64,000 nt of DNA, from the NCBI RefSeq assembly GCF_000955805.1, contig NZ_JYOA01000001.1:214630-278629 (forward strand), in the 5' to 3' direction. The position numbers and the translations under genes are program-made. Below the pieces are notes generated by a model. The model worked only from the letters and a program-made list of their open reading frames with translations. It searched no databases and was not told the origin of the DNA. The DNA comes from Pseudomonas sp. 21. Its GTDB lineage: Bacteria > Pseudomonadota > Gammaproteobacteria > Pseudomonadales > Pseudomonadaceae. Below, piece by piece: positions 29,625 to 38,640 of the stretch (positions are counted from its first letter, which is position 1; each line of letters starts with the position of its first letter).

Positions 29625-29692
29625 GCGGCGCTCCGAAAGCGGATCAGTGTTGGGAGACCTGATGCTATCGAGGCATTCGCTGGGGCCAATTC

Positions 29693-29704
29693 ACCCGATC
29701 GGGT
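29693..29704. promoter_or_regulatory. ACCCGATCGGGT palindrome upstream of DUF1302
   Basis: Perfect 12-bp palindrome at 69 bp before the DUF1302 start. It shares ACCCG/CGGGT half-sites with the palindrome at 45671-45689 but with a 2-bp instead of a 3-bp centre and without the GCC/GGC outer bases. Confidence 0.35.
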
Positions 29705-29843
29705 AATTCTTTCAGTCGTTTTTCGGCAGCGCCGGTCGCGATCTCTCCGGACCTGGGAATGTGCGTTACCAAGGGTGACAGATTCCGCTAAAAGCCTTGT
29801 GCCAGAGCCATTTCACGAGCCCTTTCCGTAACCCCGGAAACGC

Positions 29844-29875
29844 CAGCGCCCCGTCGGCTGGCCGACGGGGCGCTG
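29844..29875 (-). terminator. Terminator hairpin at the end of the 12-gene operon
   Basis: Two perfect 14-bp arms (29844-29857 and 29862-29875) enclose a 4-base loop. On the minus strand the stem is followed by GCGTTTCC, 24 bp beyond the thioesterase stop. Confidence 0.7.
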
Positions 29876-29898
29876 GGTATCGCAGGGAACAGCAGACG

Positions 29899-30339
29899 TC
29901 AGGTTCTACCGGGTATCTTGCCCTTCCAGAGGGTAAAGATTCCGGTGGCGCGCAGCACCTTGCGCTCCCCCACTTTCAGCAGGCAATCGGCGTTGGCGAA
30001 GCTGCCGCCGAACTTGAGAATCTGCACGTGCGCCTCCAGCCAGTCACCTTCACGCACCGCGCCAAGGTAGTCGAGGTTGAGGCTGACCGTGATCGGCGGC
30101 ACCTCGAGCCCATACTCGCGCTTGAACACCACGCCAAAGGCAGTATCAGCCAGCGTGGCAAGGAAGCCGCCGTGGACGATGCGCACGGAGTTGAGCAGGT
30201 GACTGCCAATCCGCACGCCGAGCACGGGCAGTTCATCGTGCAGGTAGAAACCACCACAGAAGCGCACGAACCCGGGCGGAGTCGGCAGGACCGAGAAACT
30301 TCCGGGCGCCGGCTGCACCACCTCTTCGGCCGTCATCAT
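29899..30339 (-). CDS. PaaI-type hotdog thioesterase
   Basis: 146-residue hotdog-fold protein. RIVHGGFLATLADTAFGVVF carries the PaaI signature HGGxxATLxDxA, in which the Gly backbone and Asp activate the thioester. ITVSLNLDYLGAVREGDWLE follows. Its ATG shares one base with the stop of the preceding acyl-CoA synthetase gene, so the two are translationally coupled. It may release stalled CoA esters and recycle CoA during the pathway. A second Met follows the first (MMTAEE). It is the last gene of the operon. Confidence 0.9.
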   Translation of the reverse strand: MMTAEEVVQPAPGSFSVLPTPPGFVRFCGGFYLHDELPVLGVRIGSHLLNSVRIVHGGFLATLADTAFGVVFKREYGLEVPPITVSLNLDYLGAVREGDWLEAHVQILKFGGSFANADCLLKVGERKVLRATGIFTLWKGKIPGRT

Positions 30340-31895
30340 CAGTTCACCGCCCGGCTCTTGCCCGCCCAGAACGGTTCGCGCAGTTCGCGCTTGAGAATCT
30401 TGCCGGCCCCGGTGAGTGGCAGTGTTTCACGGAACTCCATCGATTTCGGGCACTTGTAGCTGGCGATGTACTCGCGGCAGTAACCGCGCAGTTCGTCCTC
30501 GCTGACCTGGGCACCGGGCTTGCGCACCACGATGGCGTGCACCGCTTCGCCCCACTGCTCGTGCGGCACGCCGATCACTGCGCACATCAGCACCGCCGGA
30601 TGGCGGGCGATGATGTTCTCGACCTCGGCGGAATACACGTTCTCGCCACCGCTGACGATCATGTCCTTGAGGCGGTCGACGATGAACAGGTAGCCCTGCT
30701 CGTCCATGTAGGCGCCATCGCCGGTGAACAGCCAGCCATCGCGCAGGGCCTTGGCCGTTTCCTCCGGCTTGTTCCAGTAGCCGGCCATGATGTTCGGACC
30801 GCGGACAATGATTTCACCCACGGTTCCGCGCGGCACCTCGACGCCGGACTCGTCGACGACCATCACGTTGACTCCCAGGCCGCCACGCCCGACGGAGCGG
30901 ATCAGGCCGCTTTCGCGTGCTTCCGGCCCATGGTTCTGTGGCGGATTGGTGGAGACGATGGGACAGGCTTCGGTGAGGCCGTAGGAATGCGACAACTGCA
31001 GGTGCGGCAGTTTTGCCAGCACCTGCTCGATCATCTCCCCGGCGGTCGGAGAGGCGCCATAAGTGAGGCGCTGCATTGAGCTCAGGTCGTACTGGTCGAA
31101 CTCCGGATGCGCCAGCAGGCCGAGGATCATGGTCGGCACCAGGATGCTGTCGGTCACACCCTCTTGCGAGATGGCCTTGAGCACTGCCGTGGCGTCGAAG
31201 GTCGGCTGAATCACATGCGAGCCGCCGGCGATGAAGCCTGACACCACACGGGCCAGGCCGGCGATGTGGAACAGCGGCATCACGTGCAGATCGCGCTGTT
31301 CGGCGCTCTGGTGGATTTCCGCCATGCGCTGGATGCAGGCGGACCACAGATTCAGGTGGGTCTGCATCACCCCCTTGGGGAAACCGGTGGTGCCGCCGGT
31401 GTACATGATGCAGGCGAGATCCGCGCCACCACGGCCGGCATCCGCCACGGGGCTGGCTTCGGCGAGCAGGGTCTCGTAGTCGAGCAGGCCGGCCGGTGCC
31501 TGTTTCTCGCCAGCGTAGATCAGCGTCAGGGGGCCACGAACCTGGCGGCGAATCTCCTCCACCATCGGCAGGAAGTAGTCATCCACCAGCAGGAAGCGGG
31601 TGTGGCAATCGTCCAGGGAGTAGACGATCTCCGGCACGGCCCAGCGGATGTTGATGGGGTTGAGTACGCCACCGCCCCACCAGGTGCCCTGCATGTACTC
31701 CAGGTAGCGGTCCGAGTTCAGCGCCAGCATGCTGACCCGGTCGCCAGGTACCATGCCCAGCTGTTGCAGCGCGCCGGCCAGGCGCGCGACGCGCTCGCCG
31801 AATTCGCGGAAGGTGCGGCGACGGGCGCCGAACAGGGTGACGATCTTGTCAGGCGTTTGCTGCAGCGAACGCTGCAGACCTTGCGTCAGATACAT
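30339..31895 (-). CDS. Acyl-CoA synthetase (class I adenylate-forming ligase)
   Basis: 518-residue AMP-forming acyl-CoA ligase. The P-loop IMYTGGTTGFPKG is at about 163-175, the adenylate motif SHSYGLTEACPIVSTNP follows, and the hinge region is FIVDRLKDMIVSGGENVYSA. The acyl-adenylation lysine is Lys499 (TGAGKILKREL). The frame is open to 32087, but the ATG at 31895 is chosen because the upstream part is antisense-like and outside the ligase fold. It lies 40 bp after a second ligase gene. The two probably activate different acids or successive intermediates. Confidence 0.92.
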   Translation of the reverse strand: MYLTQGLQRSLQQTPDKIVTLFGARRRTFREFGERVARLAGALQQLGMVPGDRVSMLALNSDRYLEYMQGTWWGGGVLNPINIRWAVPEIVYSLDDCHTRFLLVDDYFLPMVEEIRRQVRGPLTLIYAGEKQAPAGLLDYETLLAEASPVADAGRGGADLACIMYTGGTTGFPKGVMQTHLNLWSACIQRMAEIHQSAEQRDLHVMPLFHIAGLARVVSGFIAGGSHVIQPTFDATAVLKAISQEGVTDSILVPTMILGLLAHPEFDQYDLSSMQRLTYGASPTAGEMIEQVLAKLPHLQLSHSYGLTEACPIVSTNPPQNHGPEARESGLIRSVGRGGLGVNVMVVDESGVEVPRGTVGEIIVRGPNIMAGYWNKPEETAKALRDGWLFTGDGAYMDEQGYLFIVDRLKDMIVSGGENVYSAEVENIIARHPAVLMCAVIGVPHEQWGEAVHAIVVRKPGAQVSEDELRGYCREYIASYKCPKSMEFRETLPLTGAGKILKRELREPFWAGKSRAVN

Positions 31896-31935
31896 GGTGA
31901 GAGTCCTTGGAATTGTTGTTATCGGACCCGCGCGC

Positions 31936-33663
31936 TCAACCGGCGCAGCGGGCCATCTCCTGCTCCTGCAGCTCGCGCCAGGCGATCTTGCCGGTAGCGT
32001 TCTTCGGCAGGCTGTCGACGATCTGCACCACTCGCGGCGCCTTGTAGACCGCCATGTGCTCGCGGCACCAGGCGAGCAGCTCGTCACTGCCCAGGAGGGA
32101 GCCGGGCTTGAGGGTGACGACGGCCTTCACCGTTTCACCGCGATGCGGGTCGGGAGCGGCGATCACGCAGGCCTCGGAAATCGCCGGATGCGTATGCAGC
32201 ATCGCTTCGATCTCCGCTGGCCAGACCTTGAAGCCCGACGCATTGATCATCCGCTTGAGGCGGTCGCGCATGAACAGGTAACCATCCTCGTCCCTGCTGG
32301 CCAGGTCGCCCGTGCGCAGGAAGCGCTTGCCGTCGATGACGATGAAGGTATCGGCGTTGGCCCTGGGGTTGTTCCAGTAGCCGAGCATGATCTGCGCGGC
32401 ATGCGCGACGACCTCGCCGACTTCGCCCTGGCGCACCGGCTGCAGTGACTCCGGATCGAGCAGGCGCAGGTCCACGCCATAGGTCGGAATGCCCAGGCAA
32501 CCGCGCTTGGGCCTGAACAGCGGATTGGTGCAGAGGAACGAGGCGGTCTCGGTGAGGCCGTAGCCTTCGATGTAGTCCAGGCCGTAGCGATTCTTCAGCA
32601 GGTCATTGATGTGCTGCGGTGTCGCCGCCCCGCCGCCGGTGATGATTGCCAGGCTGGACAGGTCGCGCTGCTCGATGCCCGGCAGGGCAAAGAAGTCCAC
32701 CAGCATGGTGGGCAGCGCCGCCCAGAAGGTCACTCCATGGCGCTCGATCAGCGTGGCAGCGGTCTCGCGGTCCCAGCGCGGCATCAGCACGATGGTGGCG
32801 CCATTGAAGATCGCCGCGTTGACGTTGGTCTGCAGGCCCAGCAGGTGGAACAGCGGGGCCACCGCGAGGAACACCGAGGAAGCATTGGTGGGCCGCCAGA
32901 GACTCCCTCCGACGAACGAGGTGCTGACGGTACGGTGCGTGTGCACGCACGCCTTGGGTTTGCCGGTGGTGCCCGAGGTGTAGGGCAGCATGCACAGATC
33001 GTCCGGCCCGGCCCGGTGTGGCGCCGGCGCGTGCTCCTGGGCCAGGGCGGCCGTCCAGCGCTCGCCACCGGCGAACAGGGACTCGGACGACGACGGCCGA
33101 CGCACCCAGTCCGGGACAGCCAGGCCCGCGTCATCTTCGCCCAGCGCATCGCCGTAGGCATGCACGATCACATGGCGCAGCGAGGTACGACCGATCAGCG
33201 GCGCGACCTGATCCACCAGCTCCTCGGCGACGAAGGCCGCCACGGCGCCGCTGTCGCTGACGATATGCTCCATTTCGTCGAGGCGGAGCATGGCATTGGC
33301 CGGCACCAGCACGGCATCGGCGCGCAGGATGGCGAAGTACGCGGCGATGAACTGCGGGCAGTTCTGGCTGAACACCACGACCCGATCGCCGCGCTCCACC
33401 CCGCAGACGTTCTGCAGGTAGCCGGCCATCCGCTCGACGTCACGCAGCAGTTCGGCGTAGCGATAGGCAGCGCCGAAGAACTGCACCGCGGTCTTGCCTG
33501 GATAGCGCCGGGCAGCGGTTTCCAGGTGCGAGAAGATACTCGTCTCGGGGATGTGCACCTGGCGCGTCGGAAGATTCGCGGCGTGGCGCGGGTCGACGCC
33601 CAGCGGTCCGGTCGGGCGCTCGATCACCCCGGGCGCCGTTGGGCAGGGATGGCTGTAGGCCAT
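31936..33663 (-). CDS. Acyl-CoA synthetase (second AMP-forming ligase of the operon)
   Basis: 575-residue AMP-forming ligase with P-loop LPYTSGTTGKPKACVHTH, adenylate motif YIEGYGLTETASFLCTNP, hinge FMRDRLKRMINASGFKVWPA and adenylation lysine 559 (ATGKIAWRELQ). It has an extra N-terminal segment compared with the 518-residue ligase, ending near PTRQVHIPETSIFSHLETAA. It lies 49 bp after the acyl-CoA dehydrogenase gene. The sequence type is that of medium/long-chain fatty acid-CoA ligases. Substrate not determined. Confidence 0.92.
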   Translation of the reverse strand: MAYSHPCPTAPGVIERPTGPLGVDPRHAANLPTRQVHIPETSIFSHLETAARRYPGKTAVQFFGAAYRYAELLRDVERMAGYLQNVCGVERGDRVVVFSQNCPQFIAAYFAILRADAVLVPANAMLRLDEMEHIVSDSGAVAAFVAEELVDQVAPLIGRTSLRHVIVHAYGDALGEDDAGLAVPDWVRRPSSSESLFAGGERWTAALAQEHAPAPHRAGPDDLCMLPYTSGTTGKPKACVHTHRTVSTSFVGGSLWRPTNASSVFLAVAPLFHLLGLQTNVNAAIFNGATIVLMPRWDRETAATLIERHGVTFWAALPTMLVDFFALPGIEQRDLSSLAIITGGGAATPQHINDLLKNRYGLDYIEGYGLTETASFLCTNPLFRPKRGCLGIPTYGVDLRLLDPESLQPVRQGEVGEVVAHAAQIMLGYWNNPRANADTFIVIDGKRFLRTGDLASRDEDGYLFMRDRLKRMINASGFKVWPAEIEAMLHTHPAISEACVIAAPDPHRGETVKAVVTLKPGSLLGSDELLAWCREHMAVYKAPRVVQIVDSLPKNATGKIAWRELQEQEMARCAG

Positions 33664-33712
33664 GAAGAAAGCCTCCTATCGCGGGTTGTGGCCCGCTTGT
33701 TGGAATTATCGG

Positions 33713-34951
33713 TCAGAAGCGGGTGTCGCCATCGAGCAAGCGTCGGGCGATGGTGCGTCGCTGGATTTCCGAGGTGCCGTCGGGAATACGCATGGTGCGA
33801 GCGAAGCGGAAACCTTCCTCCAGGCGCAACTCGTTGGTCAGCCCCATGCCGCCGTGGATCTGCATGCAGCGGTCCATGACGCGGCACAACGCCTCGGTGG
33901 AGGACGCCTTGACGATGGAAACCTCCTTGGTCGCCGGCTGGCCCTCGTCGATCAGCCAGGCACAGTGGCGCACCATGCTCTTCACCGCGTAGATATCCAT
34001 CGCGCAGTCGGCGAGCATGGCCTGCACCATCTGGTGCTCGGCGATCGGCTTGCCGAAGGTCTTGCGCACCTTCGAGTAGTCCAGTGCCTGGTCCAGCGCC
34101 CAGCACGCCAGGCCCAGGCAGGACGCGGCCATGCTCAGGCGCCCGGCATTGACGCCCTCCAGCGCTGCCTGAAGCCCGCGATCGACCGGGCCGATGCGGT
34201 GGCTGTCGGGCACTCGCACATTGTCCAGCGCGATGATGCCGATGTCTGCCCCCAGGTGGCCCATGGTCGGGATCACGCTGGGTACCGAGAAACCGGGGGT
34301 TTCGGTGGGCAGGAAGAAACCGGTGATGCCGCCCTTCCCCGCCTTGACCTTTTCCTCGTCGGTGACGGCGAAGATCATCGCGTAGGCGGCATAGGGCGCG
34401 TTGGTGATCCATTGCTTGGTACCGTTGAGCACCCAGTGGTCACCGTCGCGCACCGCCCGGGTGCGCATGGCCAGGACGTCGGAGCCGGCATCCGGCTCGC
34501 TGAGGCCGAAGCACAGGGTGTCTTCGCCACTGGCGATGGCCGGCAGGTATTCCTCCAGCACCGCCGGCTGCATGTGCTTGAGCACCGGGGTCAGGCCGTT
34601 GGTGAAGGGCGACGGCAGGATCACCGTCTGGATCAGGTGCCGCGATGGGCCGACGTAGGCGTTCAGCCGCTCCTGCAGGTAGACCGCCGCCTGCGCGCCC
34701 AACCCGGCGCCGCCCAGCGTCGCATCGCCCAGGGCGGTGTAGAAACCGGCCTGCGCGGAGAGCCGACGCACCTGGGCGCGCAGCTCCATCACCTGAGGGG
34801 AATAGCGACCATTCTCCGCGTAGAGCTTGCGCTCGTTGTGCAACAGGTCGGCGTGCTGCTTTTCCAGCGGTTCCACTTCCTGCTGGATGAAGCGGATCAG
34901 CGCATCGCCAACCGCGATCCAATCCTCGGATACGTTGAAGTCCATGGGCAT
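33713..34951 (-). CDS. Acyl-CoA dehydrogenase (ACAD10/11-like C-terminal motif)
   Basis: 412-residue acyl-CoA dehydrogenase. FAD motifs LCFGLSEPDAGSDVLAMRTR and WVLNGTKQWITNAPYAAYAM are clear, with MQIHGGMGLTNELRLEEGFR near the end and RIPDGTSEIQRRTIARRLLD at the C-terminus. PDGTSE replaces the usual YEGTxE, putting Asp where MCAD has its catalytic Glu; similar DG forms occur in ACAD10/11-like enzymes. It starts 7 bp after the Hsd4A-like SDR stop and forms, with the 35906 gene, the dehydrogenation step of this operon. Confidence 0.92.
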   Translation of the reverse strand: MPMDFNVSEDWIAVGDALIRFIQQEVEPLEKQHADLLHNERKLYAENGRYSPQVMELRAQVRRLSAQAGFYTALGDATLGGAGLGAQAAVYLQERLNAYVGPSRHLIQTVILPSPFTNGLTPVLKHMQPAVLEEYLPAIASGEDTLCFGLSEPDAGSDVLAMRTRAVRDGDHWVLNGTKQWITNAPYAAYAMIFAVTDEEKVKAGKGGITGFFLPTETPGFSVPSVIPTMGHLGADIGIIALDNVRVPDSHRIGPVDRGLQAALEGVNAGRLSMAASCLGLACWALDQALDYSKVRKTFGKPIAEHQMVQAMLADCAMDIYAVKSMVRHCAWLIDEGQPATKEVSIVKASSTEALCRVMDRCMQIHGGMGLTNELRLEEGFRFARTMRIPDGTSEIQRRTIARRLLDGDTRF

Positions 34952-34958
34952 GCTCTCC

Positions 34959-35876
34959 TCAGACCGGGTCCCAGCCGAACACGTCGGCCGACACTTCCAA
35001 TGGCGGGAACGACGGCCTGAAGGCCGGCAACAGGTGCTCTGCCAAGGCTTCCGGTGTCCAGCCCTCGGCGCGGTGCAACGAACGGATCGGCCGCGGCTGG
35101 TTCATCAGGAACACCTCGTTGCGGCGCACGGTGAAGATCTGCCCGTTGACGTCGGCGGCCGCATCGCTGGCGAGGAACACCCCCATCGCGGCGATCGGCG
35201 CCGGTGTCATCGACTTGATCTTTTCCACCCGTGCGGCCTGGGCCGGATCGGCAGCGGGAATCGAACCGACCATGCGGCTCCAGGCGAAGGGCGCGATGCA
35301 GTTGGAACGCACGCCGTAGCGCGCACCATCCAGGGCAATCGACTTGGAGAGCCCGACGATGCCCAGCTTGGCCGCGGCGTAGTTGGCCTGGCCGATGTTG
35401 CCGACCAGGCCCGAGGTCGAGGTCATGTGCACGAAGGCGCCGGACTTCTGCTCGCGGAACCGGGTGATCGCCGCGCGGCTCATGTAGAAGCTGCCGTAGA
35501 GGTGAACCTTGATCACCGCATCGAACTCCTCCGGGCTCATCTGGTGGAAGATACGGTCGCGCAGGATACCGGCGTTGTTCACCACCGCATCGATGCGGCC
35601 GAAACTGTCCATCGCCAGCTGGACGATACGCTGGGCGCTGTCCCACTCCGACACGCTGTCGCGACTCAGTACTGCCTCGCCCCCCGCGGCGCGGATCGCG
35701 TCCACCACTTCGCGGCCCGGATCCTCGTCGTCGGTCTCGCCGCTGACGCTCACACCGACGTCGTTGACCACCACACGGGCTCCCTGGGCTGCCATCTGCA
35801 ATGCCATCTCGCGGCCGATGCCCCGGCCTGCACCGGTGACGACGACGACCCTGCCTTCCATCATCTGCGAACTCAT
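34959..35876 (-). CDS. SDR-family 3-hydroxyacyl-CoA dehydrogenase, Hsd4A/MFE-2-like
   Basis: 305-residue short-chain dehydrogenase with TGAGRGIGREMALQ, NNAGILRDRIF and catalytic Tyr/Lys in NYAAAKLGIV. The segment VVNDVGVSVSGETDDEDPGR is a special feature of the peroxisomal MFE-2 / actinobacterial Hsd4A group, whose members oxidise (R)-3-hydroxyacyl-CoAs, including those of sterol side chains and pristanic-type acids. A C-terminal extension of about 40 residues follows the SDR core. It sits between two acyl-CoA dehydrogenase genes. The link to branched substrates is by family, not shown by sequence alone. Confidence 0.9.
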   Translation of the reverse strand: MSSQMMEGRVVVVTGAGRGIGREMALQMAAQGARVVVNDVGVSVSGETDDEDPGREVVDAIRAAGGEAVLSRDSVSEWDSAQRIVQLAMDSFGRIDAVVNNAGILRDRIFHQMSPEEFDAVIKVHLYGSFYMSRAAITRFREQKSGAFVHMTSTSGLVGNIGQANYAAAKLGIVGLSKSIALDGARYGVRSNCIAPFAWSRMVGSIPAADPAQAARVEKIKSMTPAPIAAMGVFLASDAAADVNGQIFTVRRNEVFLMNQPRPIRSLHRAEGWTPEALAEHLLPAFRPSFPPLEVSADVFGWDPV

Positions 35877-35905
35877 CGATTGCTCCCTCGGATTCTTCTG
35901 CAGGC

Positions 35906-37060
35906 TCAGCGGAAAGCGCTGATGCCGGTGATCTCACGGCCCTGGATCAGCGCCAGGATGCCGTTCATGCCGTCTGGCACCTGGAACATGCGGGCGTCGC
36001 GCCACATGCGTTCGATACCCAGCTCCTCGGTGATGCCCATGCCGCCGTGCAGTTGCATCGCCAGTCCGAGTGCGCGCTCGCAGGCCTGGGTGGCGTAGCG
36101 CTTGGCCATGGCCGAAGTGCCGTTGGCGCGCTGGCCGCGGTCCATGGCGTCCAGCGCCTGGTAGCAGAGCAGGCGCGAGGTGACGATCAGCGTTTCCATG
36201 TCCGCCAGGTCCTGCTGCACCAGTTGGTGCGCGGCCAGCGGCTTGCCGAACTGCTCGCGCACGCGGGTGTATTCGATGCACATCTCGAAAGCCTTCTGCG
36301 CCAGGTGCACGCACATCAGGCCGATCAGCGGACGGTTGCCGTTCCAGCCGACGGTCAAGGTCCTGGCCGCGTCCCCGGCGTCGCCGATCAGGTGGCTGCG
36401 CGGAATATGGGTTTCCTCGAAGACCACTTCGCTGAGGTGGCCCTGCTGCAGGCCGGTCACGCCGATCTCGCGCACGTCTACCCTTGACTGGCTGCGGTCC
36501 ACCAGGGCGCGCTGGGCGACGGGCCGGCCACGCTCGTCGTTGCCCAGGGTGCAGGAGACGTTGAACAGGTCGCAGACCGAGGCGTTGGTGATCCAGATCT
36601 TGCGGCCGGTGATGTATGCGCTGTCGCCCTCGATCCGGATACGGGTCTTCACCGCATTGGAGTCGGAGCCGGCGTTCACCTCCGAGTTGGCGGTGCAGGC
36701 GATCTTGCGCCCGGCGATCAGGTCGGGCAGGTAGTGCGCGGCGATCTCCGCCGGGCACCCGGAGTAGATGCGCGCCACGGTGCCCTCATGGGATATCAGC
36801 GACAGCGCGACGATGGCCGGCAACTGTTCGAGGATCAGCCCGTAATCGAGCATCTTCAGCCCACCGCCGCCCACCTCCACCGGCAGGCGCGGCGCGGTGA
36901 TGCCCAGCTCGGCCATCGCGGCGTAGATGTCCAGCATGGCGCTGCGCGGCAGCGGCTTGTCGACGGGATGGCGGGCCAGCACCGGAGCGATGCGGTCGCG
37001 CACCATGCGCCGCGCCGCGTCGATCATCATTTCCTGGGATTCGTTGGGAGCGAAGTTCAT
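35906..37060 (-). CDS. Acyl-CoA dehydrogenase (variant PDGMNG C-terminal motif)
   Basis: 384-residue acyl-CoA dehydrogenase fold. IACTANSEVNAGSDSNAVKT and ITGRKIWITNASVCDLFNVS form the flavin and substrate region, and MQLHGGMGITEELGIERMWR precedes a C-terminus reading MFQVPDGMNGILALIQGREI. The YEGTxEI motif is replaced by PDGMNGI, so the catalytic base must come from elsewhere or activity depends on a partner. The neighbouring ACAD at 33713, two genes on, could be that partner. It starts 17 bp after the enoyl-CoA hydratase stop. Confidence 0.9.
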   Translation of the reverse strand: MNFAPNESQEMMIDAARRMVRDRIAPVLARHPVDKPLPRSAMLDIYAAMAELGITAPRLPVEVGGGGLKMLDYGLILEQLPAIVALSLISHEGTVARIYSGCPAEIAAHYLPDLIAGRKIACTANSEVNAGSDSNAVKTRIRIEGDSAYITGRKIWITNASVCDLFNVSCTLGNDERGRPVAQRALVDRSQSRVDVREIGVTGLQQGHLSEVVFEETHIPRSHLIGDAGDAARTLTVGWNGNRPLIGLMCVHLAQKAFEMCIEYTRVREQFGKPLAAHQLVQQDLADMETLIVTSRLLCYQALDAMDRGQRANGTSAMAKRYATQACERALGLAMQLHGGMGITEELGIERMWRDARMFQVPDGMNGILALIQGREITGISAFR

Positions 37061-37077
37061 CGAAGGGCTCTCGGGAC

Positions 37078-37881
37078 TCAGGCGCCGGTGAATTTCGGCG
37101 GACGTTTTTCGGCGAAGGCCTTGCGGCCCTCGATTCGGTCGCGGCTGTCACGCAGCAGGCCCCAGTAAAGGTTGGCCTGGGCGACGAAGTCGCGCGGTGC
37201 CAGGTGACTGGTTTCCACCGCCAGGCGCTTGATCGCCTGGACCGCCAGCGGGCCATTGGCGGCGATCCGCTCGGCCAGTTGCATGGCCAGCGGCAGCAGG
37301 CCATCGCGCGGCACGCAGTCGCTGACCAGGCCGATGCGCAGGGCCTGGGCGGCGTCGATGCGCTCGCCGGTCAGCGCCAGCTTCATCGCATGGGCTGCGG
37401 GCACGGCACGCATCAGGTACTGCACGCCACCGACCGCCGGCACGCTGGCCACCTTCGCTTCGGGCAGGGCAAAGGATGCTTCGTCGCTGGCGATGCGCAG
37501 GTCGCACTGCAGCGCCAGCTCCAGGCCACCGCCCAGGCAGTAGCCATGGATCGCGGCGATCATCGGCTTCCAGATCTCCAGGTCGCCGAGGTCGATCAGC
37601 CGCGTGTAGCCGCCCTCCTCGGCTTCAGCCGCGCGGCTCTTGAAGTGGCCGCTGGCGAATCCGCTGGACGGCGGCAGCGTCGCCTTGAGGTTCGCGCCGG
37701 TGCAGAAAGCCTTGTCGCCCGCGCCGGTGAGGACGATGGCCCGCACCTGGTCGTCGTCCTGCGCCGTGTTCAGCGCCTTGCGCAGGTGGCGCAGGTCACC
37801 GATGGTCAGGGCGTTCATGGATTCGGGCGCATCCAGGGTGATGAGCGCCACATGGCCGATGATCTGGAACTGGATCGCCAC
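37078..37881 (-). CDS. Enoyl-CoA hydratase (crotonase) with both catalytic glutamates
   Basis: 267-residue crotonase. The oxyanion-hole segments FCTGANLKA and IHGYCLGGGLELALQCDL are present, and both family glutamates can be seen, one in GGGLELA and one in FALPEAKVASVPAVGG. It should hydrate 2-enoyl-CoA to 3-hydroxyacyl-CoA. The hydrophilic insert PPSSGFASGHFKSRAAEAEE lies in the substrate-pocket loop. It begins 3 bp after the SDR gene, in the middle of the 12-gene operon. Confidence 0.93.
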   Translation of the reverse strand: MAIQFQIIGHVALITLDAPESMNALTIGDLRHLRKALNTAQDDDQVRAIVLTGAGDKAFCTGANLKATLPPSSGFASGHFKSRAAEAEEGGYTRLIDLGDLEIWKPMIAAIHGYCLGGGLELALQCDLRIASDEASFALPEAKVASVPAVGGVQYLMRAVPAAHAMKLALTGERIDAAQALRIGLVSDCVPRDGLLPLAMQLAERIAANGPLAVQAIKRLAVETSHLAPRDFVAQANLYWGLLRDSRDRIEGRKAFAEKRPPKFTGA

Positions 37882-37884
37882 GGC

Positions 37885-38631
37885 TCAGGCACTCGGACTG
37901 GACAGGGAACGGCCACCACAGACGTACAGCGTCTGGCCGGTGATGTAGGACGCCTTCGGGTCGGCGAACATCAGGACCGCATGGGCGATATCCTCGGGCT
38001 TGCCGATGCGGCCCACGGGAATGGTCGCCATGATCTTCGCCCGTTGCTCGTCGGAGAGCGGCGCGAGGATCGGCGTGTCGATGGCGCCCGGAGCGATGGC
38101 GTTGGCAGTGATGCCATGCTTGGCCAGCTCGATCGCCAGGGTGCGCGTGAGGCTGATCACGCCACCCTTCGCCGCCGAGTAGTTGGCCTGGCCGAAACCA
38201 CCGAGCCAGGCGCGCGAGGAGATGTTGACGATGCGCCCGAAGCCCTGCTCGATCATGCCCGGCACCACGGCCTTGGCGCAGAGGAACTGGGACTTGAGGT
38301 TGACGTCCAGCACCAGGTCCCAGTCCGCCTCGCTCATGTTCACCAGGCGCTTGTCGCGGGTGAGGCCGGCGTTGTTCACCAGCAGGTCCGGGGTCTTCCA
38401 GCGCGTGGCGACCTGGGCCACCGCAGCGCTGACCTGCTCGGCGCTGGTCACGTCGACCTTCACGCCCATCAGGCTTTGTGCCTGGTCACCCGCTTCGGCG
38501 ACCAGCCTGTCCATGGCCTCGCCATTGAGGTCGAACATCGCGACCGCATAACCGGCATTCAACAGCGCTCGGGTCAGACCCAGGCCGATACCCTGGGCAC
38601 CGCCGGTGACGATTGCAACTTGCTTGCTCAT
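37885..38631 (-). CDS. SDR-family oxidoreductase (FabG-like 3-oxoacyl reductase/dehydrogenase)
   Basis: 248-residue classical SDR with TGGAQGIGLGLTRAL (cofactor loop), LVNNAGLTRDKR, Ser in NISSRAWLGGF and catalytic Tyr/Lys in NYSAAKGG. The Asp in MFDLNGEAMDR at the end of beta-2 suggests NAD preference, fitting a catabolic 3-hydroxyacyl-CoA dehydrogenase. It follows the Ltp-type thiolase gene by 9 bp. It is a second SDR beside the Hsd4A-like one, perhaps for the opposite stereoisomer. Confidence 0.92.
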   Translation of the reverse strand: MSKQVAIVTGGAQGIGLGLTRALLNAGYAVAMFDLNGEAMDRLVAEAGDQAQSLMGVKVDVTSAEQVSAAVAQVATRWKTPDLLVNNAGLTRDKRLVNMSEADWDLVLDVNLKSQFLCAKAVVPGMIEQGFGRIVNISSRAWLGGFGQANYSAAKGGVISLTRTLAIELAKHGITANAIAPGAIDTPILAPLSDEQRAKIMATIPVGRIGKPEDIAHAVLMFADPKASYITGQTLYVCGGRSLSSPSA

Positions 38632-38640
38632 GGAATTTCC

